A stretch of DNA of 64,000 bases from Megaustenia siamemsis (Eukaryota > Mollusca > Gastropoda > Stylommatophora > Ariophantidae). Numbering within the stretch: position 1 is the stretch's first letter; each line of letters starts with the position of its first letter. Where the stretch lies: assembly GCA_032433765.1 (NCBI GenBank), contig JAVIAB010000024.1:13410578-13474577 (forward strand), given 5' to 3'. The notes beneath the pieces were generated by a model that worked only from the letters and a program-made list of their open reading frames with translations, made no database searches and was not told the origin of the DNA. The translations under genes and the position numbers were made by a program. Of this stretch, positions 22,021 to 31,044 are shown in pieces.

Positions 22021-22930
22021 TTCTGATCCTTATAGAAGTGAACTAAACACTTAGTAAATGTGACTCTTAGTCCTGAGTGTTAATTCGGTGTTGGTATGTT
22101 CTATCTAAAAGTTTACCAAATGTGAAAGCTCTCTTTCTGATCCGTATAGAAGTGAACTAAACACTTAGTAAATGTGACTCTTAGTCCTGAGTGTTAATTT
22201 GGTGTTGGCATGTTCTATCTAAAAGTTTACCAAATGTGAAAGCTCTCTTTCTGATCCTTATAGAAGTGAACTAAACACTTAGTAAATGTGACTCTTAGTC
22301 CTGAGTGTTAATTTGGTGTTGGCATGTTCTATCTAAAAGTTTACCAAATGTGAAAGCTCTCTTTCTGATCCTTATAGAAGTGAACTAAACACTTAGTAAA
22401 TGTGACTCTTAGTCCTGAGTGTTAATTTGGTGTTGGTATGTTCTATCTAAAAGTTTACCAAATATGAAAGCTCTCTTTCTGATCCGTATAGAAGTGTACT
22501 AAACACTTAGTAAATGTGACTCTTAGTCCTGAGTGTTAATTTGGTGTTGGTATGTTCTATCTAAAAGTTTACCAAATATGAAAGCTCTCTTTCTGATCCG
22601 TATAGAAGTGTACTAAACACTTAGTAAATGTGACTCTTAGTCCTGAGTGTTAATTCGGTGTTGGTATGTTCTATCTAAAAGTTTACCAAATATGAAAGCT
22701 CTCTTTCTGATCCGTATAGAAGTGTACTAAACACTCAGTAAATGTGACTCTTAGTCCTGAGTGTTAATTTGGTGTTGGCATGTTCTATCTAAAAGTTTAC
22801 CAAATGTGAAAGCTCTCTTTCTGATCCGTATAGAAGTGTACTAAGCACTCAGTAAATGTGAATCTTAGTCCTGAGTGTTAATTCGGTGTTGGCATGTTCT
22901 ATCTAAAAGTTTACCAAAAGTGAAAGCTGT
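22021..22930 (-). repeat. 114-bp array, 8 copies, derived from LINE-D codons
   Basis: Each reverse-strand unit (exactly 38 codons) reads across FTFGKLLDRTYQ and, in a shifted frame, TELTLRTKSHIY, up to a GSE block. This is the segment between TFGKL and YGSETW in related RTs. The outer copies continue into KTAFTFGKL on one side and GSETWTTY on the other. Confidence 0.9.
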
Positions 22931-23206
22931 CTTTCCCATTCGAGAATTTATTTCTTCATTAAGGGAAACAGTGATCATAAAACAGAGATAGGTGAACTTT
23001 CTCACAAGTTCAAGGGGTGTGTTATTTACAGATATAGCTTCGGGGCTGTCTAAACCTTGTTGAAGCACCACAGTCTTCTGGATACTTATTGACAGGGAGA
23101 CTAAATCACATGATCTAGCTAGATTCCCTAGAGTCTAGCATCAATCACGTGACAGTGAACGCTAGTTGTAGCTTCGTTCTCGAATAGATTTATCATTTTT
23201 ATAGCC

Positions 23207-23286
23207 TGCAATTTTTCAGAGGTTAATGCTCAGTACTTTCAGTCGTATTGAACTATAGCGGATTAATCTACACTATCTGCCATGAT
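23207..23286 (+). repeat. 80-bp sequence linked to SINE1 (shared with 62.64 kb)
   Basis: CAGAGGTTAATGCTCAGTAC and CATGATGGGAGCC match 62,638-62,717, and in both places SINE1 follows at once. Either one locus was duplicated with its SINE, or this is a longer composite element. Confidence 0.75.
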
Positions 23287-23552
23287 GGGAGCCACGATAG
23301 CTCAGTGGTTAGTGAACTGGATTACAATGGACAAGAGGTAGGGTTCTATCCCAACCGACGGCTTCCTGGTTCACCCAGCGTTAAATGGGTACCGGATTTT
23401 TTTTTTATGGGTAAGTAAACACGGCACGGGAGTAATACTAACCACATTACCCCAAAAATAATGTGCCGAAATTCTGTAAAAATGATGGTCACTAACACCA
23501 TATTCCCTGTACATCACTTGACATGACGGGGGCTCTTTACTCTTTTTTGTTA
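23287..23552 (+). mobile_element. SINE1
   Basis: Full-length, with A-box-like TAGCTCAGTGGTTAG and B box changed to GGTTCTATCCC. The GGTTCTATC change is also in the 62.7-kb copy, which supports their close kinship. Confidence 0.87.
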
Positions 23553-23756
23553 TCTACAAGATTGCTTTTACTTACGACTTACTCGTATGGGGGGAGGGTG
23601 GGGAGGAGAGGTAAATTAAAAAAAATTGAGGTCTGCCGTGCTTGCAATGAACGTTGGGCTCTTAGGCGATAAAAAAAAAAAAACTTATGGTCCTGATTAA
23701 GCTTGAATATCTGTGGCATCGTTTCAATAAACGCGTTGGAAAACGTCAATACACAT

Positions 23757-23965
23757 TTCTATCTATCTATTGACCTTTCGAGCCGTAGCCGGCCCATAGG
23801 GCGTAGACCAAGATACTCCTTCTCTTATCTGAATTTTTGTTCTAGCAGTTTTAATTTATTTTAAAGATATTTAATCAAATCTCGCCATTTGTCTCTGTTC
23901 TGCGCAAGCAGCTCTATCTCATTGAGGGAGCCGATTCCTGCTGCTCTTGCCTCTCTCATCAATAC
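23757..23965 (-). mobile_element. LINE family J 3' end with GATA tail
   Basis: Minus strand: REARAAGIGSLNEIELLAQN and RDKWRDLI, typical of an RT C-terminus, then about 120 bp of 3' UTR ending GCCGGCTACGGCTCGAAAGG, TCAATAGATAGATAG. The end carries a GCCG-GCTA-CGGC hairpin. The SINE4 family ends the same way. Confidence 0.68.
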
Positions 23966-24077
23966 AATAATGTAAATACACATTTACATTATATAAATTC
24001 ACTAAACTGTGAAACTGAATCACCTCTATAAGGATAATGGTAAATGTAAAGTACGAGACTTGAATCGGCGTCTTAGC

Positions 24078-24325
24078 ACTCGAGTTTTCACCCATATGTG
24101 CTTGACCATCGAAACTCACTATGCTAGGCGGTATTCCTCACCATCTCAGAGTACTACCCTGGTCCCCATTTCTTTCAGCGGCTGGGTCGACCGAGGTGGT
24201 TTTATTTTTTCCAACCATGATTACAACTCACACTCCTTTCAGTGGAAATCGAAAACGGGTTTTCCGAACGTCTGTAGCCCTGTCGAGGGGTTTTCCCAAC
24301 TAGGCTACCAAGGCCCCCTAAATCA
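24078..24325 (-). mobile_element. SINE3 (tRNA-derived)
   Basis: Minus strand: GGGGGCCTTGGTAGCCTAGT (A box), then TTTTCGATTTCCAC (a decayed B box), then a body with GGAGTGTGAGTTGTAATC. The second copy at 33.1 kb has an intact GTTCGATTCCC B box. Confidence 0.83.
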
Positions 24326-24900
24326 CATATATGAATTCACCAACACTCTGAACCTGAATCACATGTATGAATTCACCATTCGGCCCAACACATCCGACTT
24401 CATAACGACATTTTTGAGTAACGGGTTGTCTTCCCTCTTCGATCCCTGCTCGCTTGGCCAGACTAGACAGGTTAGTCTGTTACTGGAGGCACCGCGGAGA
24501 GGTGGAGCAGGGTCTGGATGGTTTTGGTTCACCGATCCTTGCGCAAGCCATCAGCTGTGGGTCGCTGACAACTTCCAGCTCTGGTGCTGGGAGGCGCGTC
24601 TTCGCCTCCATGAAGACCATTTGAAATTCTATCTAATCTATACTTCTTATATTTCTCTCTTTAGTATTGGCTTATAACTTTGCTAAGTATTAGTACTTTG
24701 CTCTATATAAGTTGCAGTCTCTCTTGCCACCTTTCTATTGTCTTTTTCATATTGCTACATTGATTTCCAAACCTCTGGGTTTTTCTGTTGTTGCCATGCC
24801 GCGCTGGATTCTGTGTAGCCATGTTATATATGTTTCTTTTACTATCGCTATTATTTCTATTGGGACTATCCCTGGTGCTTTGTTTCTTGGTGCACTTTTA
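24326..24900. other. Unassigned; small 37-bp duplication at its start
   Basis: AATCACATATATGAATTCACC repeats after 37 bp (24,323-24,396). 24,440-24,620 is GC-richer than its surroundings, in a + strand open frame, but no protein family is recognised. Confidence 0.35.
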
Positions 24901-24945
24901 TGACACCTACGCCAGCAGGCACGGTACTTGATGATGATGATGATG
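24901..24945 (+). mobile_element. LINE family A extreme 3' end only
   Basis: Only the last codons DTYASRHGT, the stop and TGATGATGATGATGATG are present: an extremely 5'-truncated insertion of about 45 bp. Confidence 0.65.
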
Positions 24946-25079
24946 CGGGTGGTAAATCTGAAATTTGGTTAAACTGGATTATAGTTTAAGAATTATAATA
25001 ATGATGATGCAAGAGTCCTGTGTAAATTGCATTAAAAAAACAAACATTAAATTTTTATTAAATAATTGTGTCTTCATAG

Positions 25080-25109
25080 TTCCTGTTTGCATTCAGAAAT
25101 TTGAGAGAC
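25080..25109 (+). CDS. Candidate micro-exon 6 (30 nt)
   Basis: Acceptor ATTGTGTCTTCATAG, donor GTAAGTAGTA. Phase 0 reads FLFAFRNLRD; phase 1 has TGA. The NxRD end is shared with exon 10 (QNARD). An internal TTCAG could serve as an alternative acceptor, but would leave 13 nt and break the frame. Confidence 0.68.
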
Positions 25110-25515
25110 GTAAGTAGTATAATCATACTTGATGTGAGATCACAACAGATGGAGAGAAAATAAATAGAGATAAGACCAAAATTATGAGATTTAATGCAGG
25201 TTGCAATAACCAAATAAAAATAGGAAAAATACCTCTACTAGACGTATAATCTTACATATATCTGGGCAGTAATATGATAAAGAGGTAACAGCAGAAAATG
25301 ATACCAAAAAATGGATTTCAAAAGAATGAGGTGCATTTGTTGCACTGGGAAACATATAGAAGTCAAAAGAAATTAGATTTAAAAAAAAAATATGTTCAAC
25401 TCCAATGTTGATTCAGTCCTATTATATGGCTGTGGAACATGGAGAACAACTAAAATGACAATCATGAAGATACATACTTTCATTAATGGATGCTTCCACA
25501 GAATAAAAGGATGGA

Positions 25516-25950
25516 CTTCCGGTATATTGTGGATAGGAGGCGGGAACAATTGAAGGCTATGAATGAAAAGTGTTCCTTGTTGCAGTTTTCTCATATTCCA
25601 AGTCCGGCTTGGTGCAGGAGCTACTGAGTTAAGTGCTCTGTGCACACTGTGAGATGTGTGTCTCATCCGTTATCATTATGTTTAGATATTCTAATTGTTT
25701 ACGATGAGTGATGATATCGTATGACTGGGAACAGTTGGCTGTGGTCACTTTCTGCGCGGATTCGCCTTATGTCCTTAGCGTGTGCTGAGACTGCTACGAT
25801 GGGGACTACAGTTACCTTTCTTTGTTTGGGAGATGAGATATTAATTCGGATGATTCCGCTGGCACGGGCGGTTGAGTAATTATGGATTTTAATTCGTTTG
25901 CAGTGATACCGGGGCCTTCCATAACCAAATAACCAAATAACGAAATAACC
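25516..25950. mobile_element. 435-bp retroposon nested in LINE-E, exact target duplication
   Basis: Flanked by 11-bp direct repeats AAAAGGATGGA at 25,505-25,515 and 25,951-25,961; removing it restores the LINE-E order seen at 31,330-31,345. One end has AATAACC-type 7-mer repeats (ATAACCAAATAACC). The first 240 bp are repeated in opposite orientation at 38,613-38,843. The minus strand has a 95-codon open frame (ASGIIRINISSPKQRKVTVV and on) of no known family. Confidence 0.85.
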
Positions 25951-26233
25951 AAAAGGATGGAAGTGGCAAGACACAATCACTAACATAGAATTATGGAAAT
26001 GTACCAGTCAAGTACCAGTGGGTAAAGAGATACAGCGAAGACGATGGCGCTGGATAGGACACACACTGCGGAAGCCAAATGAGAGTATTACACAACAGGC
26101 CCTTTTTGGAATCCCCTGGAAAATGGCAAAGAGAAAGACCAGAGAATTCTTTGAGAAGACAGATGGAAGAAGGGATGAAGATGATGGGGAAGACATGGAA
26201 TGATCTAAAATGAATGGCAAAAAATAGAAGGGC

Positions 26234-26505
26234 TTGGAAAGTGTTTGTTTGAAACTTATGCTCCACAGGGAGCTGTAAGTGTTTGCTGAAGACCTATGCT
26301 CCACTGGGAGCTGTAAGTGTTTGTTGAAGACCTATGCTCCACTGGGAGCTGAAAGTGTTTGTTGAGGACCTATGCTCCACTGGGAGCTGTAAGTGTTTGT
26401 TGAAGACCTATGCTCCACTGGGAGCTGTAAGTGTTTGTTGAAGACCTATGCTCCACTGGGAGCTGTAAGTGTTTGTTGAAGACCTATGCTCCACTGGGAG
26501 CTGAA
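26234..26505 (+). repeat. 38-bp array, 7 copies, from LINE-E terminal codons
   Basis: Each unit contains GTGTTTGTTGAAGACCTATG and CTCCACTGGGAGCTG, i.e. VFVEDLCSTGS and the stop codon of family E. The units are almost identical and carry TGTAAGTG at the junction. Confidence 0.92.
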
Positions 26506-26572
26506 TTCGGCGCTGGAAAACAAATATAGAAAAAAAAGAATATGTTATTTGTTTCTTCGTGGCTTTACTCAC

Positions 26573-27405
26573 CTCTTAGTCTCTCGGAAAGTGAGATCTG
26601 ATGTCTAGCCTTCTCGGAGAGTGAGATCTGATCTCTAGCCCTCTCGGAGAGTGAGATCTGATCTCTAGCCCTCTCGGAGAGTGAGATCTGATGTCTAACC
26701 CTCTCGGAAAGTGAGATCTGATGTCTAACCCTCTCGGAAAGTGAGATCTGATCTCTAGCCCTCTCGGAGAGTGAGATCTGATTTCTAGCCCTCTCGGAAA
26801 GTGAGATCTGATGTCTAACCCTCTCGGAAAGTGAGATCTGATGTCTAGCCTTCTCGGAGAGTGAGATCTGATCTCTAGCCCTCTCGGAGAGTGAGATCTG
26901 ATGTCTAGCCCTCTCGGAGAGTGAGATCTGATGTCTAACCCTCTCGGAAAGTGAGATCTGATGTCTAGCCTTCTCGGAGAGTGAGATCTGATCTCTAGCC
27001 CTCTCGGAGAGTGAGATCTGATGTCTAGCCCTCTCGGAGAGTGAGATCTGATGTCTAGCCTTCTCGAATAGCAAGATCTGATGTCTAACCCTCTCGGAAT
27101 TGTGAGATCTGATATTTAAACCTCTCGGATAGTAAGATTTGATATCTAGCCTTCTCGGATAGTAAGATCTGATGTCTAGCCTTCTCGGATTGTAAGATCT
27201 GATGTCTATCCTTCTCGGATAGTGAGATCTGATGTCTAGCATTCTCGAATAGTAAGATCTGACGCCTAACCCTCTCGGATAGTGAGATCTGATGTCTAAC
27301 CCTCTCGGAGAGTGAGATCTGATGTCTAGCCTTCTCGGATAGTAAGATCTGATGTCTAGCCTTCTCGGATAGTAAGATCTGCTGTTTAGCCCTCTCGGAT
27401 AATGA
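26573..27405. repeat. 30-bp minisatellite, about 28 copies, hairpin units
   Basis: Units of CTCTCGGAGAGTGAGATCTG plus ATGTCTAGCC. Each has a CTCTC-GG-AGAG self-complementary core and an AGATCT palindrome. As 30 is a multiple of three, the minus strand has a 289-codon open frame of decapeptides (SERARHQISL type). The right-hand units are more diverged. Without promoter or flanking coding signal I treat this ORF as a by-product. Confidence 0.9.
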
Positions 27406-27409
27406 CGAG

Positions 27410-28055
27410 ACATTAATGTCTCATACTCATACACATAGTTTCCCTATGGCTTCCTCTTCCCTATTGCATATTCTCTGTTTCTCATGTTTTTGAGCACATT
27501 AGTATATGCACATGATATGCTATTCATATCTCTCCTCTACTAGACCACACTGCAATACTTCGAATGTCCGCTATATCTCTATTGTATTTAGGTTGCTTAC
27601 TTGTGTGCAAAACGATTTCATTTCCACCTGCACTATACGGTGCATTACATTTTACATGTTGTTAGTGAACCCCACTCTGCGACTTCTAACGCTTCCCTCC
27701 TCTTGGGGACTTTGTATTCTTCTTGTCTGTTCTTTGTGTTTTGTGTATGCACACGGACCTGTTTGTGGGAACCTCTAGCGATGCGTGCCGTGTGTGCAAA
27801 CATATGTTCCCCGTACGCTCTAACGTTCATTTTCCTTTTGTCCACAGCGTAGTATACAGGGACTCATTTTATTTTAATTTGTATTCCTCAATCTAGTTGG
27901 AAATTATTTTTAAAAATTATTGATGATATTTGTTTTATTTTAAATACTGCATTACTTACTTGCATCTCTGTGCGCGTGTTGTATGTTTGTTCCATCATAT
28001 GTAATTTTATTTTAAATTTTCCTTGAGCATTATTTTGTATATGTGACTTTCCTCA
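27410..28055. other. Unassigned intronic sequence
   Basis: Pyrimidine-rich top strand and no recognised element. Short ORFs overlap on both strands with no domain. Confidence 0.35.
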
Positions 28056-28059
28056 TAAA

Positions 28060-28260
28060 ACATATTTCTCCGTATGGCCATCAAATACTTGCAACTTCTG
28101 CTTCCAGGTTCTCTGCTCAATGTGACTATCATCTAAGGCTGTAGAGAAAGACTTGTCCAAACACTTCCATATCAGGATGTTGTTTGCAAATCGAAATGTT
28201 GCGACATCCTTTCTTCCCATCCTCCAGATAACTGAGTTTCTAACAAGAAAATACAACATG
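28060..28260 (-). mobile_element. Possible LINE RT palm fragment
   Basis: Minus strand reads GRKDVATFRFANNILIWKCL followed by DKSFSTALDDSHIE. This resembles an RT 'F-A-D-D' box and the helix after it, with FADD decayed to FANN. No other motif is left to confirm it. Confidence 0.4.
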
Positions 28261-28283
28261 GATATGTTCAGTGCTGTGGAATT

Positions 28284-28365
28284 GTAATATAACAGATCTT
28301 GTATTGTAATATAACAGATCTTGTATTGTAATATAACAGATCTTGTATTGTAATACAGCAGATCT
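28284..28365. repeat. 22-bp tandem repeat, about 4 copies
   Basis: TTGTATTGTAATATAACAGA plus TC, nearly perfect. Confidence 0.85.
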
Positions 28366-28624
28366 TTAAATTGTAGAAATGAAAACATTGACACTGTGGT
28401 GTAATTTATGCTGAGTAGTTATAAATTGACTTCCGGTGCGTGACTGTGCTGGCAACACGACACATTTTTGCGATGGGAGACAAATTAAAATTATAAATGA
28501 GGTTCATTGCCCGTAGTAAAAAGAATTTCAAGTGTTCTTGTATGTGATTTCGAATGGATTTATTTGTGATCAAATTCGAACGGAAACAGTGATAGTTTGT
28601 GCTAGAAAAGTAGAATCCATTGTG

Positions 28625-29195
28625 TTATTACTAATTGTCCATCAATGGCGTTCTTCTCAATGGAAAAAGACCATGAGGAAGACCTAGAATAAGACGGATA
28701 GATGCAGTGATAGAGACATGTAACAACAAAGAGAAATAGAGACATGTAACAACAAAGAGAAATAGAGACATGTAACAACAAAGAGAAATAGAGACATGTA
28801 ACAACAAAGAGAAATAGAGACATGTAACAACAAAGAGAAATAGAGACATGTAACAACAAAGAGAAATAGAGACATGTAACAACAAAGAGAAATAGAGACA
28901 TGTAACAACAAAGAGAAATAGAGACATGTAACAACAAAGAGAAATAGAGACATGTAACAACAAAGAGAAATAGAGACATGTAACAACAAAGAGAAATAGA
29001 GACATGTAACAACAAAGAGAAATAGAGACATGTAACAACAAAGAGAAATAGAGACATGTAACAACAAAGAGAAATAGAGACATGTAACAACAAAGGAAAA
29101 TCACTAATTCAGACAGTTCGAGCAGCTCAAGAACGACAAATGATATCAACCATGACACCGTTTCGGTATCAGTGAGAAAGAAGAAGAAAGAAGTT
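28625..29195 (+). mobile_element. LINE family F 3' end with internal array
   Basis: Reads GKRP-GRPRIRRIDAVIETCN, then 15 tandem copies of the ETCNNKE codons, then SLIQTVRAAQERQMI-like sequence and a (GAA)n tail. The copy at 52.4 kb has the same segment once (AVTETCNNKGKLLIQTIRAA). Confidence 0.85.
28712..29093 (+). repeat. 26-bp array, about 15 copies, from LINE-F codons
   Basis: Units AGAGACATGTAACAACAAAG plus AGAAAT are virtually identical, so the expansion is recent. They derive from the ETCNNKGK codons of the RT C-terminus. The minus strand appears to encode a long hydrophobic repeat (CCYMSLFLFVVTCLYFSLL-like); this is an artefact. Confidence 0.95.
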
Positions 29196-29264
29196 ATACA
29201 TTATAATAATTATTAGAGATTAGTTTTGTCTTGAATTGTAGACATGTAATATCTCTTCTTTCAG

Positions 29265-29294
29265 TTTTGCAAACAGAGCAATGGAATCACTCTA
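29265..29294 (+). CDS. Candidate micro-exon 7 (30 nt)
   Basis: Acceptor ATATCTCTTCTTTCAG, donor GTAAGTACGA: both near-consensus. Phase 0 reads FCKQSNGITL. It sits in a gap of only about 115 bp between a LINE-F tail (ends 29,195) and a LINE-G tail (starts about 29,312), so its survival there argues for selection. Confidence 0.72.
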
Positions 29295-29311
29295 GTAAGT
29301 ACGATCTGGAA

Positions 29312-30295
29312 TCTATTCTTTTTTCTTCTTCTTATCTGCCGCATCCGCCTTTCAGCGTCGAGGGAAGATATAATTTGCGGTATTTCGCTCTTCTGTTCTC
29401 CTCTACTGCTGTTATGTTTGCTAGTGTTTTTAAAATTCCAGAAATCCATCTCTTTTCGTGGTCGGCCCTTGAGCATCGTGGTCTCGCAGCGTTTATTAAA
29501 ATCTATTTGTGTTATGTTTTGATCTTTCTGCCTTGTCTATGCCAAACCATTTCATCTGGTGTTTTTTAAATATATTATATGGCGGGGATTGCTACTAGCA
29601 GTTTTTTTTCAGTTCTTCATTTCTGATCTTTTCTCCCAGACTGTTTCCTTTCTTTCGTCTAACACATTCATCTACGTAGAGGTTATTTTTCTTATTTTCC
29701 TTGCATCAAGGGTCTAGAACTGACATTGGCAGCACAGCGTTGGGATGAAGATTGTATTGTAGAGTGATCGTTTTGCATCTAGAGTTATTTCCTTGTTGGA
29801 CAATAATGGGGATAGCTGTCCAATGATTTGACAAAATTTGTTGTATCTTGAGTTTATCTCTTCTGTTTGTGAATTGTAGTTTATCACTAGACTTCCTAGA
29901 TATCTGAATTCCTCTACTTGCTTTAGTTGCCAGCCTTCTATAGTGTTCTGTTTACTTTTGGCGACCTCTGAATTCCACTACTTGCTTTAGTTGTCAGCCT
30001 CCTATAGTGTTCTGTTTATTTTTGGCGAAATTTACAACTTCTGTTTTGGTGATGTTTATTTTCAGGATGTATTTTATGTATGTGATATTAGAGTCTATTT
30101 AAGAGTTCTTGTGGGTCTTCTATCTTCCCATGCATTAGTGCCTGATTGTCTGCAAATAAAAGCTCGTTGATCTCCTCTGTCTCTGATGGGTTGGCTAACA
30201 TGCGTATATAGTTCATTTATGTAATAAACAGAAGGGGGGATAGTACGTACCTCTGTCTTACACCTGATCTAACTTCGAAGTGGCCCGATTAGCCT
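29312..30295 (-). mobile_element. LINE family G, RT to C-terminus
   Basis: Minus strand: VRSGVRQRYVLSPLLFITYM, EEINELLFADNQALMHGK (FADD decayed to FADN), KINITKTEVVNFAKNKQNTI, VEFRYLGSLV-type thumb, IIGQLSPLLSNKEIT, then the KPDQTAQ/RGRP region in decayed form, and LYLPSTLKGG near the end. A 63-bp segment is duplicated within it (29,905-30,030). Confidence 0.83.
29905..30030 (-). repeat. 63-bp in-frame tandem duplication within LINE-G
   Basis: Two copies of exactly 21 codons (KQNTIxGxQLKQVxEFR). It falls in the codons that form the 34-bp giant array at 42.7-48.8 kb. Confidence 0.85.
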
Positions 30296-30339
30296 GCCGC
30301 TGTTCTGACTGTGCAGCTGCTCTTGATGTCTTCTTCTTC

Positions 30340-30650
30340 TACCTTTCAACTCCCAGTGGAGCATAGGTCTTCAACAAACACTTTCCAAGTCGTTCTGTTT
30401 CTTGACATACTTTTAAGATCATTCCATGTCTTCCTCATCATCTTCATCTCTTCTTCTGTCTGTCTTCTCCGAGAATTTCTTGGTCTTTCTCTTTGTCTTA
30501 TCCCCTGGGGATTTCAAAAAAGGGCATTTTGTGTACTACTCTCGGTTGGCTTCCGCAGTGTGTGTCCTATCCAGCGCTATCTTCTTCACTGTATCTCTTT
30601 ATCCACTGGTATTTGAATGGTACATTTCTATCTGCTGTTGATGTAGAGAC
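30340..30650 (-). mobile_element. LINE family E C-terminus, single terminal unit
   Basis: Reverse strand carries the WIGHT/RGRP-type C-terminus and one copy only of the VFVEDLCSTGS-type terminal unit (30,345-30,383). It shows the unexpanded state of the family E end. Confidence 0.8.
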
Positions 30651-30777
30651 TTTTAATTATGTAGAGATGAAGATTACATTAACAATGTATCATCAGAATA
30701 GATCTTCTCTGGTACAAAATTAGTCGATTTATTTAATCTATACTTTCAGTAGAATGGAACGCAAGTCTACCCGTAGA

Positions 30778-30921
30778 TGTATTCAAATGTTTCTACCCGT
30801 ACACCATCGATGTATTCAAATGTTTCTACCAGTACGCCATCGATGTATTCAAATGTTTCTACCCGTACACTATAGATGTATTCAAATGTTTCTACCAGTA
30901 CACCATAGATGTATTCAAATG
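30778..30921. repeat. 33-bp tandem repeat, about 4.5 copies
   Basis: TGTATTCAAATGTTTCTACC plus CGTACACCATCGA. No ancestry recognised. Confidence 0.88.
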
Positions 30922-30999
30922 TTTGAAACATGGACTGAAATTATCATAGACTAAAGTAGAGTGAAACAAATAATGTTGATATTTTTTTTATATTCTCAG

Positions 31000-31032
31000 A
31001 AAGAATATACATTGACATCAATCGTGACAGAA
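31000..31032 (+). CDS. Candidate micro-exon 8 (33 nt)
   Basis: Acceptor TTTTTATATTCTCAG, donor GTAAGTGTTA. Phase 0 reads KEYTLTSIVTE; phase 1 has TGA. A family E LINE begins just downstream. Confidence 0.7.
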
Positions 31033-31044
31033 GTAAGTGTTATC

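Larger units (their letters stand above)
20300..23138 (-). mobile_element. LINE family D carrying two internal tandem expansions
   Basis: Read on the minus strand from 23,138: NLARSCDLVSLSISIQKTVV, LQQGLDSPEAISVNNTPLEL, VRKFTYL, RMGKTAFTFGKL (RT thumb); then an array of 114-bp units; then GSETWTTYAGQEKRLNSF and a KIMKIKW block; then an array of 58-bp units; then RPKGRPGLRYRDVCRASLRE, SERNWVNRAADRSTWKT, and a Cys-rich end (TSCSFCGR). The order is that of one LINE C-terminal half, so both arrays grew inside this copy. Stops are present; the element is dead. Confidence 0.85.
25128..26505 (+). mobile_element. LINE family E, interrupted by a nested insertion and ending in an array
   Basis: Decayed RT: thumb region with a YLGS-like block, then SNVDSVLLYGCGTWRTTKMT, IHTFINGCFHRIKG at 25,385-25,515. 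After the nested element the RT resumes with WRWIGHTLRKPNESITQQA, KDQRIL-type RGRP remnants and a C-terminus ending in the VFVEDLCSTGS codons, which are tandemly repeated from 26,234. The copy at 31 kb shows the uninterrupted order. Confidence 0.85.

Noticed and set aside
24009..24677. 222-codon + strand ORF
   Set aside because: Its first half is the antisense of SINE3 and the rest has no recognisable domain.
26240..26480. Repeated GCTGTAAGTG motifs that look like splice donors
   Set aside because: They are part of every 38-bp LINE-E unit, without acceptors nearby.
26565..27434. 289-codon minus-strand decapeptide-repeat ORF
   Set aside because: Explained by a 30-bp period; no promoter, splice or homologous flank. 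Kept as a repeat, mentioned as a finding.
27930..27990. Minus-strand GTAAGT near 27,955
   Set aside because: No polypyrimidine tract upstream on that strand; 6-8 nt enclosed segment not supported.
28602..29158. Long minus-strand hydrophobic ORFs that look like membrane proteins
   Set aside because: They are the reverse strand of the 26-bp LINE-F array, present in several frames.
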